Shown here: piece by piece, positions 53,456 to 63,491 of the stretch
Numbering within the stretch: the first letter of the stretch is position 1
How the letters are laid out: each line of letters opens with the position of its first letter
Translations under genes and position numbers: made by a program
The notes under the pieces: generated by a model
The model's input: the letters and a program-made list of their open reading frames with translations, nothing else
Told to the model about the DNA's origin: nothing
The model's database searches: none
NCBI GenBank assembly: GCA_963706875.1
Contig: CAVPNW010000016.1
Coordinates: 310,001 to 374,000, forward strand
Direction: 5' to 3'
Origin: Prado023 sp963706875
Lineage (GTDB): Bacteria > Actinomycetota > Actinomycetes > S36-B12 > CAIYMF01
DNA length: 64,000 nt

Positions 53456-54889
53456 TCAGGCCCTGCGCTCGACGGAGCCGGCACCGATCACATGCACGCG
53501 CATGCTGTTGGTGGATCCCGAGATGCCCGGCGGCACGCCGGCGATCAGCACGCAGCGTTCGCCGGCGCGGGTATCGTCCTTGGCCAGCAGCTCGGCATCG
53601 ATCTGCTCAACCATCTGGTCGGTGTGGCTCGCCGGGGCGACAAGGGACGTGTGCATGCCCCACACGACCGAGAGCTGGTGCCGCACAGCCGCATTCGGGG
53701 TGAAGGCCATCATCGGGATTCGCGGCCTCGATGCCGCCATGACCCGGGCCGACTGCCCGGTCTCGGTGAAGGCCACGAGGTGGCTCGCGTCGATGGTCTT
53801 GGCGACGTCGACGGCTTCCTTGGTGATCGCCTCCGCGACACTGATGTTCTTGCGCTTGGGCAGCTTGGGCAGCCGCTCGAGGCCGTTCTCCTCGGTGTAG
53901 TCCACGATGCTGGCCATCGTGCGCACGACCAGATTCGGGTGCTTGCCGACGCTGGTCTCCCCGGAGAGCATCACCGCGTCGGCACCGTCGAGGACCGCGT
54001 TGGCGACGTCGGAGGCCTCCGCGCGGGTGGGCCGGGAGTTCTCCATCATCGACTCCAGCATCTGGGTGGCCACGATCACCGGCTTGCTGGCCTCGCGACA
54101 CATCTGGATCGCGGCCTTCTGCACGATCGGGACCTGCTCGAGCGGCAGCTCCACGCCCAGGTCGCCGCGGGCTACCATCACGCCGTCGAAGGCCTCCACG
54201 ATGCCCGAGAGGTTCTCCACCGCCTGGGGCTTCTCCACCTTGGCCAGGACCGGGATCCGCCGACCGACCTCATCCATGATCGCGTGCACATCATCGACAT
54301 CGGCCGCACTGCGCACGAACGAGAGGAAGACCATGTCGACGCCGATCCGCAGCGCCCAGCGCAGGTCGTCCTTGTCCTTGTCCGACAGAGCAGGGACGCT
54401 CACTGCGACCCCGGGCAGGTTGATGCCCTTGTTGTTGCTGACCGGGCCGCCCTCGAGCACCCGCATCCGCACCCGGGGTCCGACGATGTCGATCACCTCG
54501 AGCTTGACCTTGCCGTCGTCGACCAGCACCGTGTCGCCGGGGTTGCAGTCTTCGGGAAGGCCCTTGTGGGTGGTGCCGCACTGCGTGACGTCACCCAGGA
54601 TGTCCTCGGTCGTGATCGTGAACTCAGCCCCATCCTCCAGCAGGACCGGGCCGTCAGCGAACCGGCCGAGCCGGATCTTGGGGCCCTGCAGGTCGGCGAC
54701 GATGCCCACACCCCGGTCGAGCTCCTTGGCGGCACGCCGCACGTTGGCGTAGGACTCCGCATGCACCGCATGCTCACCATGGGACATGTTCAGCCGCGCC
54801 ACATTCATGCCCGCCTCGATGAGCTCCTTGATCTGCTCGTAGGAGGAGGTGGCCGGACCCAGGGTGCACACGATCTTCGCTCGACGCAT
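53456..54889 (-). CDS. pyk: Pyruvate kinase
   Basis: Converts phosphoenolpyruvate and ADP to pyruvate and ATP; 477 residues. MRRAKIVCTLGPATSS is the family start. NMSHGEHAVH, VLAKVEKPQAVENL with the active-site Lys, MVARGDLGVELP and MLSGETSVGKHP are conserved. ATG 54889 is preceded by TACTGT at 7 nt, which decides it over the start at 54910. Confidence 0.97.
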   Translation of the reverse strand: MRRAKIVCTLGPATSSYEQIKELIEAGMNVARLNMSHGEHAVHAESYANVRRAAKELDRGVGIVADLQGPKIRLGRFADGPVLLEDGAEFTITTEDILGDVTQCGTTHKGLPEDCNPGDTVLVDDGKVKLEVIDIVGPRVRMRVLEGGPVSNNKGINLPGVAVSVPALSDKDKDDLRWALRIGVDMVFLSFVRSAADVDDVHAIMDEVGRRIPVLAKVEKPQAVENLSGIVEAFDGVMVARGDLGVELPLEQVPIVQKAAIQMCREASKPVIVATQMLESMMENSRPTRAEASDVANAVLDGADAVMLSGETSVGKHPNLVVRTMASIVDYTEENGLERLPKLPKRKNISVAEAITKEAVDVAKTIDASHLVAFTETGQSARVMAASRPRIPMMAFTPNAAVRHQLSVVWGMHTSLVAPASHTDQMVEQIDAELLAKDDTRAGERCVLIAGVPPGISGSTNSMRVHVIGAGSVERRA

Positions 54890-54896
54890 GCCCCGA

Positions 54897-54902
54897 ACAG
54901 TA
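54897..54902 (-). promoter_or_regulatory. Leaderless-type -10 hexamer of pyk
   Basis: TACTGT on the minus strand ends 7 nt before ATG 54889. Confidence 0.55.
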
Positions 54903-54994
54903 GCCAGCACACGGCCGGGGTGCGCGTCGAACGGATTGCCCGGCGGTGAACCGGCCGTGAAGGATGAGCCTTCGCCAGGCGCCGCGGTGTGGCC

Positions 54995-56083
54995 TCACCG
55001 GCCCCCGAGCATCCGTCCCACGTCGGAGGACCGGCTCGCCGCGCGGGCACGCATGACGCGCATCGGAGTGCTTCCCAACGCACCCAGCAGGAGCAGGTAG
55101 GTCATGACCGCCAGGTAGCCGACGACGACGGTGGTCGTCACAGCGTCGGGGGCGAAGACCGCCATCCCGACGGCCGCCCCGCCCACGAGTGCGGCAAGGA
55201 TCGGCCAGAACCAGGTGCGCGCCCGCATCCTGCGGGGCAGGCCCCGCAGGGCCTGGCGCTGTCCGCCAGTCAGCGCGCGCCACCATCGGAACCCGACCGT
55301 GGGCAGGAGCACGAGGGCCATGACCGCCAGGACGCGGGCAACCAGGTCGAAGCCGGCCGCGGCCGCCACCAGCCCGGGGAAGGGCGCCATGAGCATCCAC
55401 CGACCCGCCCTGCGCGCAATCAGGACGGCCAGTGCATCGAGGTTGCGCCGGGCGGAGATCCCCTGAGGGTTCGCCGCCAGGGCGGAGGCCAGATGGCGCG
55501 CTGCCTCCGCCGGCGAGCCGGACTGCATCTCGAGCACGGCCAGGTTGTTCAGTGCCGGGGTGTTCCCCGGGTCGCGCCGCAGCGCCTCGAAGTAGGCGGC
55601 CTTCGCCGCTTCCACATCCCCGTCGGCAGCCAGCGCGGCTCCGATCTGCACCTGGGCGTCGGTGCTGTTCGGGTCGATCAGGACCGCCTCGCGCGCAGCT
55701 GCGAGCTGGTTGGCCACGGCCTCGGGACGGGTGGAGCTCGCCCAGGCCCGCGAGAGGGCGAGGTGGTTGGCCGAGTTGCCGGGATCCCGTTCGACTGCGC
55801 GCCCGGCGAGCCTGATGGCCTCGTCGACCCAGCCGACGTCGAGGCAGACCAGGGTCCCGAGCCGAAGTGCGTAGGGGTCCTGGGGGGTCAGGGCCAGCAG
55901 GCGTTGTGAGGCATCGAGCGCCTCCTGGCGCGCACCCTGTGCCCGCAGCGTGCGCACGAGCAGGCCGGTGAGCCTCGGATCATCGGGATTGGCCGCCAGA
56001 GCCTCACCCAGGGCCGATCGTGCCGAATCCCAGCGCTGGGCGGCAACGAGTGCCTCGGGCAGGGCGTAGGGGTCCGACGTCAC
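54995..56083 (-). CDS. Tetratricopeptide-repeat membrane protein
   Basis: A 362-residue protein. About six TPR-like helix pairs fill residues 1-220 (ARSALGEALAANPDDPRL, VERDPGNSANHLALSRAW, LRRDPGNTPALNNLAVLE). A C-terminal region with three membrane helices follows (VARVLAVMALVLLP, FWPILAALVGGAAVGMAVF, VVVGYLAVMTYLLLLGALG). GTG 56083 overlaps the stop of the AAA gene (GTGA). The pairing suggests a membrane-tethered partner of the ATPase. Function unknown. Confidence 0.82.
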   Translation of the reverse strand: MTSDPYALPEALVAAQRWDSARSALGEALAANPDDPRLTGLLVRTLRAQGARQEALDASQRLLALTPQDPYALRLGTLVCLDVGWVDEAIRLAGRAVERDPGNSANHLALSRAWASSTRPEAVANQLAAAREAVLIDPNSTDAQVQIGAALAADGDVEAAKAAYFEALRRDPGNTPALNNLAVLEMQSGSPAEAARHLASALAANPQGISARRNLDALAVLIARRAGRWMLMAPFPGLVAAAAGFDLVARVLAVMALVLLPTVGFRWWRALTGGQRQALRGLPRRMRARTWFWPILAALVGGAAVGMAVFAPDAVTTTVVVGYLAVMTYLLLLGALGSTPMRVMRARAASRSSDVGRMLGGR

Positions 56084-57306
56084 AGCAACCGGTGGGCCTT
56101 CATGTACTCGGCCAGGGGCGTGTACTCCCCCGCCTGGTCGGCGAACAGCACCACGTTGCGGGCGGAGGCGAACCATCGTCCGGTGGAGGGGGTGATCGCG
56201 GCGATCGCCGCCTCGAGGTCGCCGGTGGTGATGGTCCGGTCCGAGGATCCGGTCCGGGCCGCATCGACCAGCGCGGACTGGGCAGCGGTGCGGCACACAT
56301 GGGCCAGGTCCGCGCCGGAGAAGCTCTCCGTCCGGGCTGCGAGGCGCCTCGCGTCGACGCCGGGGTCGATGGGAAGTGCGCCCAGGTGCATCCGGAGGAT
56401 GTCCTCGCGCGCCTGCGGGTCCGGTGGCTGGACGAACACGGCCCGGTCGAAGCGACCCGGGCGGCGCAGGGCACCGTCGACGTCCCACGGGGCGTTCGTG
56501 GCTCCCAGGACGAAGATCCCCTCGTTCTCGCTGGCCACCCCATCGAGCTCGGAGAGGAGCTGGTTGATGACCCCCCGCAGGGCCGAGGCCGAGCGGCCCA
56601 GCCCCGAGCGGGAACGACCGAGCGCGTCGATCTCATCGAAGAAGAGAACGCACGGCGCCTGGGCCCGGGCGTAGGCGAAGAGATCCGCGATGTTGTTCTC
56701 GCTCTGGCCCATCCAGCGGCTGAGCACGTCGGACAGCCCGACGGCGATGAAGCGGGCCCCCAGCTCACCGGCCACCGCCCTGGCCAGATAGGTCTTGCCG
56801 CACCCGGGGGGTCCGTAGAGCAGCAGCCCGCCGCGCAACGTCGCCCCGTACCGCTCGCGCAGCTCGGGGTTGCGCAGTGGCGTCAGGAACGCGGCCTCGA
56901 TGTGCGCCTTGACCTCCGTGAGCCCGCCCACGTCGGCCAGTCGCAGCTTGGTCTCCACCGGCTCGTGGGCCATGCCCCCGGTGAGGTCGTCCTCGGCGGC
57001 CCCCCAGTCGAAGTTCGGGTCCGTGGGGCGTGGGCCCAGCGACGCCGGATGGGTGGGCGGGGCCGAGGATCCCTGGGCGGCGCGACCTTGGACCGCGGGG
57101 CTGCGTCCGCCCATCGCCTCGCGCATCAGCTCCAGGTAGTCCGCGTTGCCGGGGTCCTCAGCGAGCAGCTGACCGAGGTGGCCGACCGCCTCCTGGCCCA
57201 ACCCCTCCCCCACGAGGAGCTCAGCGAGGTGGGCACGCAGGACGTCGTCGTCGGGCTCCCGGGCCACTGCCCGGCGCATGCTGTCGAGCAGTCGGGCGAC
57301 GTCCAC
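56080..57306 (-). CDS. AAA ATPase with N-terminal TPR region
   Basis: A 408-residue protein of the classical AAA group (Cdc48/FtsH-like module, but no protease domain). Residues 1-70 form a TPR-like helical region. Walker A is YGPPGCGKTYLA, Walker B is VLFFDEIDALGRSRSG, and the second region of homology is RPGRFDRAVFV. FSGADLAHVCRTAAQSALV is the lid helix. It is coupled to the TPR membrane protein; the pair may remodel a membrane or protein complex. GTG 57306 follows TAGCCT at 6 nt. Confidence 0.85.
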   Translation of the reverse strand: MDVARLLDSMRRAVAREPDDDVLRAHLAELLVGEGLGQEAVGHLGQLLAEDPGNADYLELMREAMGGRSPAVQGRAAQGSSAPPTHPASLGPRPTDPNFDWGAAEDDLTGGMAHEPVETKLRLADVGGLTEVKAHIEAAFLTPLRNPELRERYGATLRGGLLLYGPPGCGKTYLARAVAGELGARFIAVGLSDVLSRWMGQSENNIADLFAYARAQAPCVLFFDEIDALGRSRSGLGRSASALRGVINQLLSELDGVASENEGIFVLGATNAPWDVDGALRRPGRFDRAVFVQPPDPQAREDILRMHLGALPIDPGVDARRLAARTESFSGADLAHVCRTAAQSALVDAARTGSSDRTITTGDLEAAIAAITPSTGRWFASARNVVLFADQAGEYTPLAEYMKAHRLL

Positions 57307-57312
57307 TGTCTG

Positions 57313-57318
57313 AGGCTA
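57313..57318 (-). promoter_or_regulatory. Leaderless-type -10 hexamer of the AAA gene
   Basis: TAGCCT on the minus strand ends 6 nt before GTG 57306. Confidence 0.55.
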
Positions 57319-57344
57319 CCGGCTGCGGCACACATACCCCCGAG

Positions 57345-58799
57345 TCAGACGACCAGCGGCCGCGCTGTGGGCGGGATCGGTGCGGGCAGGGTCGTCGAGC
57401 CCATCAGGTGGGCGTCCACCGCGGCCGCGGCTGCCCGGCCCTCGGCGATGGCCCAGACGATCAGCGACTGGCCGCGACCGGCGTCCCCGGCGACGAACAC
57501 CCCGGGCACGCTGGAGGCGTAGTGCTGGTCCCGACGGATGTTGCCGCGCTCGTCGAGGGCAACGCCCAACTGCTCGACCAGGGGACCCCTCTCCGGGCCG
57601 GTGAAGCCCATCGCCAGGAACACCAGGTCCGCGGGCAGCTCCCGCTCGGACCCCTCAACCTCGACGAAGCGTCCGTCGACCATCTCGACGTCCACGAGCA
57701 GCAGCGCCCGCAGGTTCCCGGACGCATCGGCACGGAACTCCTTCGTGCTCACGGAGTAGACCCGCTCGCCGCCCTCCTCATGGGCCGAGGTGACCCGGTA
57801 GGTCATCGGATAGGTCGGCCACGGGGCAGCGTCCGGCCGGGTGGCCGGCGGGGTGGGCAGGATCTCGAGCTGGGTGACGCTGGCCGCACCCTGCCGGTGC
57901 GCGGTGCCCAGGCAGTCGGCACCCGTGTCGCCTCCCCCGATGATCACCACGTGCTTGCCGGCCGCGTGGATCGGGGTCTCAGGCAGCGTCCCCTCGACCA
58001 CCTGGTTGGCCAGCGGCAGGTACTCCATGGCCTGGTGCACCCCGGAGAGGTCGGCACCCGGAACGGGCAGCCCGCGCGCGGCAGTCGCCCCGATGGTCAG
58101 CAGGATCACGTCGTGGCGGCGGCGCAGGTCGGCGATCGTGAGGTCCACGCCGACCTCCACCCCCGCGCGGAAGGTGACCCCCTCGCCCTCCATCTGCGAC
58201 AGTCGCCGGTCCAGGTGACGCTTCTCCATCTTGAACTCGGGGATCCCGTAGCGAAGGAGGCCGCCGATCCTCGACGCCCGCTCGTAGACCGACACCGTGT
58301 GGCCGGCGCGCGCCAGCTGTTGGGCCGCAGCCAGTCCAGCGGGGCCGGAGCCGATGACCGCGACCCGCTTGCCGGACAGGCGATCCGGGGCGGCCGGGAC
58401 GACCCAGCCGGACTCCCACGCGCGGTCGATGATCGAGACCTCGACCTGCTTGATGGTGACCGGGTCGGCGTTGATGCCCAGGACGCAGGCGGTCTCACAC
58501 GGGGCCGGGCAGAGCCGGCCGGTGAACTCCGGGAAGTTGTTGGTGGCGTGCAGTCGCTCGGCGGCCTCACGCCAGTCGTCACGCCACACGAGGTCGTTCC
58601 ACTCCGGGATGAGGTTGCCCAGTGGGCAGCCCTGGTGGCAGAACGGGATGCCGCAGTCCATGCACCGGCCCGCCTGCTTCTCCAGGTGGTCGGCGGCGAA
58701 CGGCTCGTACACCTCCTTCCAGTCCCGGATCCGGACGTCGACGGGCCGCCGGGCGGGCAGCTCGCGCGGGGTGGTCAGGAAGCCCTTGGGGTCAGCCAC
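57345..58799 (-). CDS. gltD: Glutamate synthase small subunit
   Basis: FAD/NADPH subunit of 484 residues that supplies electrons to GltB. The 4Fe-4S cysteines are in RCMDCGIPFCHQGCPLGN and RLCPAPCETACVLG. FAD binding is IGSGPAGLAAAQQLARAGH and NADPH binding IIGGGDTGADCLG. GTG 58799 overlaps the end of gltB by 8 nt. Confidence 0.96.
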   Translation of the reverse strand: MADPKGFLTTPRELPARRPVDVRIRDWKEVYEPFAADHLEKQAGRCMDCGIPFCHQGCPLGNLIPEWNDLVWRDDWREAAERLHATNNFPEFTGRLCPAPCETACVLGINADPVTIKQVEVSIIDRAWESGWVVPAAPDRLSGKRVAVIGSGPAGLAAAQQLARAGHTVSVYERASRIGGLLRYGIPEFKMEKRHLDRRLSQMEGEGVTFRAGVEVGVDLTIADLRRRHDVILLTIGATAARGLPVPGADLSGVHQAMEYLPLANQVVEGTLPETPIHAAGKHVVIIGGGDTGADCLGTAHRQGAASVTQLEILPTPPATRPDAAPWPTYPMTYRVTSAHEEGGERVYSVSTKEFRADASGNLRALLLVDVEMVDGRFVEVEGSERELPADLVFLAMGFTGPERGPLVEQLGVALDERGNIRRDQHYASSVPGVFVAGDAGRGQSLIVWAIAEGRAAAAAVDAHLMGSTTLPAPIPPTARPLVV

Positions 58800-61700
58800 G
58801 GCTCATCTCCTCCATCACGGCCTCGATCGGGTCCCGGCCCTCGGCGCGGGCCTTGTCCTGGATGTCCAGGATCTTGCGGTAGTCGGTCGGCATGATCTTG
58901 CTGAAGCGCCCGAGCGCGGCCGTGCCCTGCTCGAGGAGCGCCCCGGCGAGGGCCGAGCCGGTCTCCTCGACGTGCCGGCGCAGGATGGCGGTGAGCCAGT
59001 CCTGGTCGTCCGGGCCCAGGGGCTCGAGGGCGACCATGTCGAGGTTCACCCGCTGCGGGGCGAGGTCGAGCACGTAGGCCACGCCACCGGACATGCCGGC
59101 CGCGAAGTTGCGTCCGGTACTGCCCAGGACGACCACCCGCCCACCTGTCATGTACTCGCAGCCGTGGTCGCCCACGCCCTCGACCACCAGAGTGGCCCCG
59201 GAGTTGCGGACCGCGAAGCGCTCGCCCACCCGCCCGCGCAGGAACACCTCGCCGGACGTGGCCCCGTAGCCGATGACGTTCCCGGCGATGATCTGGTCCT
59301 CGGCGACGAACGACGCCGAGCGGTCGGGTCGCACGATCACGCGGCCACCGGACAGGCCCTTGCCCACGTAGTCGTTGGCGTCGCCCTCCAGGCGCAGGGT
59401 GATCCCCGCGGGCAGGAACGCCCCGAACGACTGGCCCGCCGAACCCGTGAACGTCAGGTCGATGGTCCCCTCGGGCAGGCCCGCCCCACCGTGGCGGCGG
59501 GTGACCTCGGCGCCGAGCATCGTGCCGACAGTGCGGTTCACGTTGCGGATGGCCAACTGGGCGCGCACCGGCTCGCCGGACTCAAGGGCCGGGGCGCACA
59601 GCGCGATCAGCTGCTTGTCCAGGGCCTTGTCCAGGCCGTGGTCCTGGGTGACCGTCTGGTGCAGGGACGCGCCCGGCTCGACGGCCGGGGACTCCAGGAT
59701 CGGCGTGAGGTCAAGGCCCGAGGCCTTCCAGTGGGTGACTGCGGCCCGGGTGTCGAGCATCTCGACGTGCCCGATCGCCTCCTCCAGGCTGCGGAAGCCC
59801 AGCTGGGCCAGGTACTCGCGGACCTCCTCGGCGACGAACTCGAAGAAGTTCACGACGAACTCCGGCTTGCCCGCGAAGCGCTCCCGCAGCTCGGGGTTCT
59901 GGGTCGCCACGCCCACCGGACAGGTGTCCAGATGGCAGACGCGCATCATCACGCAGCCCATGACCACCAGCGGTGCGGTGGCGAACCCGAACTCCTCAGC
60001 CCCCAGGAGTGCGGCGACGACGACGTCCCGGCCGGTCTTGAGCTGGCCGTCGGTCTGCAGCACGACCCGGTCGCGCAGCCGGTTGAGCAGCAGCGTCTGC
60101 TGGGTCTCGGCCAGGCCCAGCTCCCAGGGGCCCCCGGCATGCTTGAGCGAGGTCAGCGGCGAGGCACCTGTACCGCCGTCGTGACCCGAGATCAGGATCA
60201 CGTCGGCGTGCGCCTTTGCCACCCCTGCGGCCACGGTGCCGACCCCGACCTCGGCAACGAGCTTCACGTGGATCCGCGCGGCGTCGTTGGCGTTCTTGAG
60301 GTCGTGGATGAGCTGGGCGAGGTCCTCGATCGAGTAGATGTCGTGGTGGGGCGGCGGGCTGATCAGGCCCACGCCGGGCGTGGAGTGCCGGGTCTTCGCG
60401 ACCCACGGGTAGACCTTGTGCGCGGGCAGCTGGCCACCCTCACCGGGCTTCGCGCCCTGCGCCATCTTGATCTGGATGTCGTCGGCGTTGACCAGGTACT
60501 CACTGGTGACGCCGAACCGCCCGGACGCCACCTGCTTGATCGCTGAGCGCTTGGAGTCCCCGTTGGCCAGCGGGATGTAGCGCTCCGGGTCCTCGCCGCC
60601 CTCGCCGGTGTTGGACTTCGCCCCGAGCCGGTTCATCGCGACGGCCAGCGTCTCGTGGGCCTCCTGGCTGATGGAGCCGTAGCTCATGGCCCCGGTGGAG
60701 AAGCGCGCGACGATCGCGCTCACGGGCTCGACCTCCTCCAGGGGCACCGGCGGGCGGGCCTCCTCGGCGAAGCGGAACAGCCCGCGCAGGGTCATCAGCC
60801 GCTCGGACTGGTCATCGACCCGTGACGTGTACTGGCGGAAGATGTCCATCCGTCGGGTCCGCGTGGCGTGCTGCAGCCGGAAGACGGTCTCGGGGTCGAA
60901 CAGGTGCGGCTCGCCCTCCCGACGCCACTGGTACTCGCCGCCGACAGGCAGCGTGCGGTGCGACGGGGCGATCCCGTTCGCCGGGTACGCGTTGGCGTGC
61001 CGGCGGGCCACCTCCTCGGCGATGGTGGTCAGGCCCACGCCACCCAGGCGCGAGGTGGTCCCGGTGAAGTACTGGTCGACCAGCGAGTGGCTCAGGCCGA
61101 TCGCCTCGAAGATCTGGGCACCGCGGTACGAGGCCACCGTGGAGACGCCCATCTTGCTCATGACCTTCAGGACGCCCTTGCCCAGCGCCTTCACCAGGTT
61201 GCGCACGGCCTTCTCCGGCGTGATCCCGGCGATCACCCCGCGGCGGGCCATGTCCTCGACGGACTCCATCGCCAGGTACGGGTTCACGGCGGCGGCGCCG
61301 TAGCCGATCAGCAGGGCGACGTGGTGGACCTCGCGCACGTCACCGGCCTCCACCAGCAGCGAGACCTGTGTGCGCGTCTTGCGCCGCACCAGGTGGTGGT
61401 GCACCGCCGAGCAGAGCAGCAGCGACGGGATGGGGGCGCGGTCCGGGTCGGAGTCCCGGTCGGAGAGCACGATGAACCGCTTGCCGCCGGCGATGTGCCT
61501 GTCGACCTCGGCGCAGATCTCGCCCAGGCGCTTGCGCAGGCCGGGACCACCGTCGGCGACCCGGTAGAGGCCGGTCACCCGGACCCCGGAGAAGCCGGGG
61601 GCGTCCCCGTCTGCGTTGATCTGGCCGAGCTTCGCGAGCTCGTCGTTGTCGATCACCGGGAACGGCAGGAGCACCTGGCGGCAGTGGCTCGGATCGGCCT

Positions 61701-63330
61701 CCAGGAGGTTGCCCTCGGGTCCGATGTGGCTGCCCAGGGAGGTGACGATCTCCTCGCGGATGGCGTCCAGCGGGGGGTTGGTGACCTGGGCGAAGAGCTG
61801 GATGAAGTAGTCGAAGAGCAACCGTGGTCGGTCCGAGAGCACAGCGATCGGGGTGTCGGTGCCCATCGAGCCCAGCGCCTCCATGCCGTTGCGCGCCATC
61901 GGGGTCAGCAGGATGCGCAGCTCCTCCTCGGTGTACCCGAAGGTCTGCTGGCGGCGGGCCACCGACTTCGACGTGTGCACCACGTGCTCACGCTCGGGGA
62001 GCTCCTCGAGATGCACGATCCCGGCGCGCAGCCAGTCGGCGTAGGGCGCCTGGGCGGCCAGCTCGGCCTTGATCTCGTCGTCCTCGATGATCCGCCCCGC
62101 CACGGTGTCCACGAGGAACATCCGGCCCGGCTGCAGGCGGCCCTTGCGCACGACCGTGGCCGGGTCGATCTCGAGCACGCCGGCCTCGGAGCCGAGCACC
62201 ACCAGTCCATCGTCGGTGACCCAGAACCGCCCGGGGCGCAGGCCGTTGCGGTCCAGGACCGCGCCGATGACCGAGCCGTCGGTGAAGCTGACGTTGGCCG
62301 GGCCGTCCCACGGCTCCATCAGGTTGGCGTGGAACTGGTAGAACGCCCGGCGCGCGGGATCCATCTCGTCGTGGTTCTCCCACGCCTCGGGGATCATCAT
62401 CAGGACCGAGTGCGGGAGGCTGCGTCCGGCCATGTGCAGCAGCTCGACGACCTCGTCGAAGCTGGCCGAGTCGCTGGCTCCCTCGGTGCAGATCGGCAGG
62501 ATGCGGCGGATGTCACCGGGGATCATCTCGGAGTTGAGCTGGGCCTCGCGGGCCTGCATCCAGTTGCGGTTGCCGCGAACCGTGTTGATCTCGCCGTTGT
62601 GGGCGATCAGCCGGTACGGGTGGGCCAGGCTCCAGCTCGGGAACGTGTTGGTCGAGAACCGCGAGTGCACGAGCGCCAGCGCGCTGGCGATCCGCGGGTC
62701 GGACAGGTCGGGGAAGAAGGGCTCGAGCTGGCCGGTGGTCAGCATGCCCTTGTAGACCAGCGTCCGGCTGGACAGGCTGGCGAAGTAGACCTCGGCCTCA
62801 CGCTCCGCGCGCTTGCGAAGGCAGAAGGCCATCCGCTCGAGCGCCATCTGGTCGGTCACCCGGTGCCGGGACGCGACGAACAGGTGCCGGAACCGCGGCA
62901 TCGTCCCACGGGCGGTCACGCCGACCAGCTCCGAGGACACCGGCACCTCTCGCCAGCCGAGGACGACCAGGTCCTCCTCGTCGGCGATCCGGTCGATGGC
63001 GGCCATGGCATGCCGCTCCGCGGCGACGTCGTCGGGCAGGAAGGCCAGACCGACCGCATAGGCCCCGGCGCCGGGCAGCTCGAAGTCCACGACCGAGCGC
63101 AGGAAGGCATCGGGGACCTGGAAGAGGATGCCCGCACCGTCACCACTGTCCGGCTCGGCGCCGGAGGCCCCGCGGTGGTCGAGGTTGCGCAGGGCCGTGA
63201 GCGCCTTGACGACGATGTCGTTGCTGGGCACACCGGTCATCGTGGCCACGAAGGCCACACCACAGGCATCCCGCTCGAAGGCGGGGTCGTACAGCCCGGT
63301 GGCGGCGGGCACGGCGGAGAACAGCGTCAT
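58792..63330 (-). CDS. gltB: Glutamate synthase large subunit
   Basis: Makes glutamate from glutamine and 2-oxoglutarate; 1512 residues. A 22-residue propeptide precedes Cys23 in ERDACGVAF, the glutaminase nucleophile. The synthase domain has the 3Fe-4S cysteines in CHLDTCPVGVATQ, the FMN region GHDGGTGASPLTSLKHAG, and the C-terminal GXGXG beta-helix. GAGGAG lies 5 nt before ATG 63330. Confidence 0.97.
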   Translation of the reverse strand: MTLFSAVPAATGLYDPAFERDACGVAFVATMTGVPSNDIVVKALTALRNLDHRGASGAEPDSGDGAGILFQVPDAFLRSVVDFELPGAGAYAVGLAFLPDDVAAERHAMAAIDRIADEEDLVVLGWREVPVSSELVGVTARGTMPRFRHLFVASRHRVTDQMALERMAFCLRKRAEREAEVYFASLSSRTLVYKGMLTTGQLEPFFPDLSDPRIASALALVHSRFSTNTFPSWSLAHPYRLIAHNGEINTVRGNRNWMQAREAQLNSEMIPGDIRRILPICTEGASDSASFDEVVELLHMAGRSLPHSVLMMIPEAWENHDEMDPARRAFYQFHANLMEPWDGPANVSFTDGSVIGAVLDRNGLRPGRFWVTDDGLVVLGSEAGVLEIDPATVVRKGRLQPGRMFLVDTVAGRIIEDDEIKAELAAQAPYADWLRAGIVHLEELPEREHVVHTSKSVARRQQTFGYTEEELRILLTPMARNGMEALGSMGTDTPIAVLSDRPRLLFDYFIQLFAQVTNPPLDAIREEIVTSLGSHIGPEGNLLEADPSHCRQVLLPFPVIDNDELAKLGQINADGDAPGFSGVRVTGLYRVADGGPGLRKRLGEICAEVDRHIAGGKRFIVLSDRDSDPDRAPIPSLLLCSAVHHHLVRRKTRTQVSLLVEAGDVREVHHVALLIGYGAAAVNPYLAMESVEDMARRGVIAGITPEKAVRNLVKALGKGVLKVMSKMGVSTVASYRGAQIFEAIGLSHSLVDQYFTGTTSRLGGVGLTTIAEEVARRHANAYPANGIAPSHRTLPVGGEYQWRREGEPHLFDPETVFRLQHATRTRRMDIFRQYTSRVDDQSERLMTLRGLFRFAEEARPPVPLEEVEPVSAIVARFSTGAMSYGSISQEAHETLAVAMNRLGAKSNTGEGGEDPERYIPLANGDSKRSAIKQVASGRFGVTSEYLVNADDIQIKMAQGAKPGEGGQLPAHKVYPWVAKTRHSTPGVGLISPPPHHDIYSIEDLAQLIHDLKNANDAARIHVKLVAEVGVGTVAAGVAKAHADVILISGHDGGTGASPLTSLKHAGGPWELGLAETQQTLLLNRLRDRVVLQTDGQLKTGRDVVVAALLGAEEFGFATAPLVVMGCVMMRVCHLDTCPVGVATQNPELRERFAGKPEFVVNFFEFVAEEVREYLAQLGFRSLEEAIGHVEMLDTRAAVTHWKASGLDLTPILESPAVEPGASLHQTVTQDHGLDKALDKQLIALCAPALESGEPVRAQLAIRNVNRTVGTMLGAEVTRRHGGAGLPEGTIDLTFTGSAGQSFGAFLPAGITLRLEGDANDYVGKGLSGGRVIVRPDRSASFVAEDQIIAGNVIGYGATSGEVFLRGRVGERFAVRNSGATLVVEGVGDHGCEYMTGGRVVVLGSTGRNFAAGMSGGVAYVLDLAPQRVNLDMVALEPLGPDDQDWLTAILRRHVEETGSALAGALLEQGTAALGRFSKIMPTDYRKILDIQDKARAEGRDPIEAVMEEMSRG

Positions 63331-63432
63331 GTCGGCTCCTCAACGTCATCACCGGCCTGCTCCTGCGGGCCGCGAGGACGCGGTTGGGCGGGAGTTGAGG
63401 TCGGTGGGACGTCGTTGGCCCACCTGGGGCTC

Positions 63433-63438
63433 AGGATA
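63433..63438 (-). promoter_or_regulatory. -10 element of gltBD
   Basis: TATCCT on the minus strand, giving a leader of about 95 nt before ATG 63330. No clear -35. Confidence 0.4.
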
Positions 63439-63478
63439 GGGCATCTCGACAGGTGGTGTGCTCCCCGGGGATCGCCGT

Positions 63479-63484
63479 TACCCT
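63479..63484 (+). promoter_or_regulatory. Leaderless-type -10 hexamer of the last gene
   Basis: TACCCT ends 7 nt before ATG 63492; the ATG at 63486 is only 1 nt away and so unlikely. Confidence 0.5.
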
Positions 63485-63491
63485 CATGGAC

